A DNA stretch of 24,813 bases from UBA6183 sp041302975 (GTDB lineage Bacteria > Bacteroidota > Bacteroidia > UKL13-3). The notes below the pieces were generated by a model. That model made no database searches. It saw only the letters and a list, made by a program, of their open reading frames with translations, and was not told the origin of the DNA. Numbering within the stretch: the first letter of the stretch is position 1; each line of letters starts with the position of its first letter. The stretch covers positions 1-24,813 of the forward strand of contig JBFYQC010000200.1 in assembly GCA_041302975.1 (NCBI GenBank), given 5' to 3'. The position numbers were made by a program, and so were the translations under genes. Below are positions 24,731-24,813 of this stretch, one piece after another.

Positions 24731-24813
24731 ATGAACGCGATTAAACAAGTTTTTAACATAGATTCAAAGCTTCCAAAACAATTATTTAAAGAAGAGTTCA
24801 ATAAGTATTATTA
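24731..24813 (+). CDS. Start of an ORF running off the window
   Basis: ATG 24731 opens a frame with 27 codons to the window end: MNAIKQVFNIDSKLPKQLFK and on. It begins 15 bp after the element's mini-ORF stop. No family can be named from so short a piece, and no signal peptide is seen. It is either a further cassette gene behind the RAYT remnant or a chance ORF. Confidence 0.45.
   Translation, partial: MNAIKQVFNIDSKLPKQLFKEEFNKYY

Overview
The window looks like chromosomal DNA of a low-GC member of the Bacteroidota. Evidence: promoters of the TTG-N19/20-TAnnTTTG type, a type IX secretion C-terminal sorting domain, a SusC-like/TonB world of outer-membrane proteins, a short-chain L-threonine dehydrogenase of the Bacteroidota type, and signal peptides that nearly all end just before a glutamine. 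I cannot name the species.

Layout. 1-2160: end of hisS, an NAD(P)-dependent aldehyde (succinate-semialdehyde type) dehydrogenase and a single-domain response regulator, closed by a terminator. 2181-4805 (minus): a large ATPase with two CbxX/SpoVK-type AAA+ modules behind a duplicated N-terminal domain. 5042-5400: tRNA-Ser(GCU) and tRNA-Pro(UGG), each with its own promoter, then a two-way terminator. 5421-7441 (minus): a compact three-gene operon of an exported YidD-like protein and two related secreted/membrane proteins. 7513-12147 (plus): an operon of a secreted protein of unknown function, a large M48 metalloprotease and a predicted outer-membrane barrel. 12199-17329 (minus): L-threonine 3-dehydrogenase, then two large polytopic membrane proteins (one YfhO family). 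17531-21872 (plus): a probable heme/ligand uptake operon: a HmuY-like protein with a T9SS sorting tail, a TonB-dependent receptor, and a HmuY-like lipoprotein.

21954-24813 is an accessory region. It holds a small lipoprotein, a complete REP-associated tyrosine transposase (RAYT) unit with 37-bp inverted ends that each fold into a hairpin, two ORFs (a possible effector-tail fragment and a secreted partner), and then a second, 5'-truncated copy of the RAYT 3' end with the same hairpin, followed by the start of another ORF. The two RAYT 3' ends are direct repeats 1347 bp apart that bracket the two-gene cassette. In the first copy an outward mini-ORF in the element end runs through the hairpin into the next gene and supplies its start codon. 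This is the most unusual part of the window.
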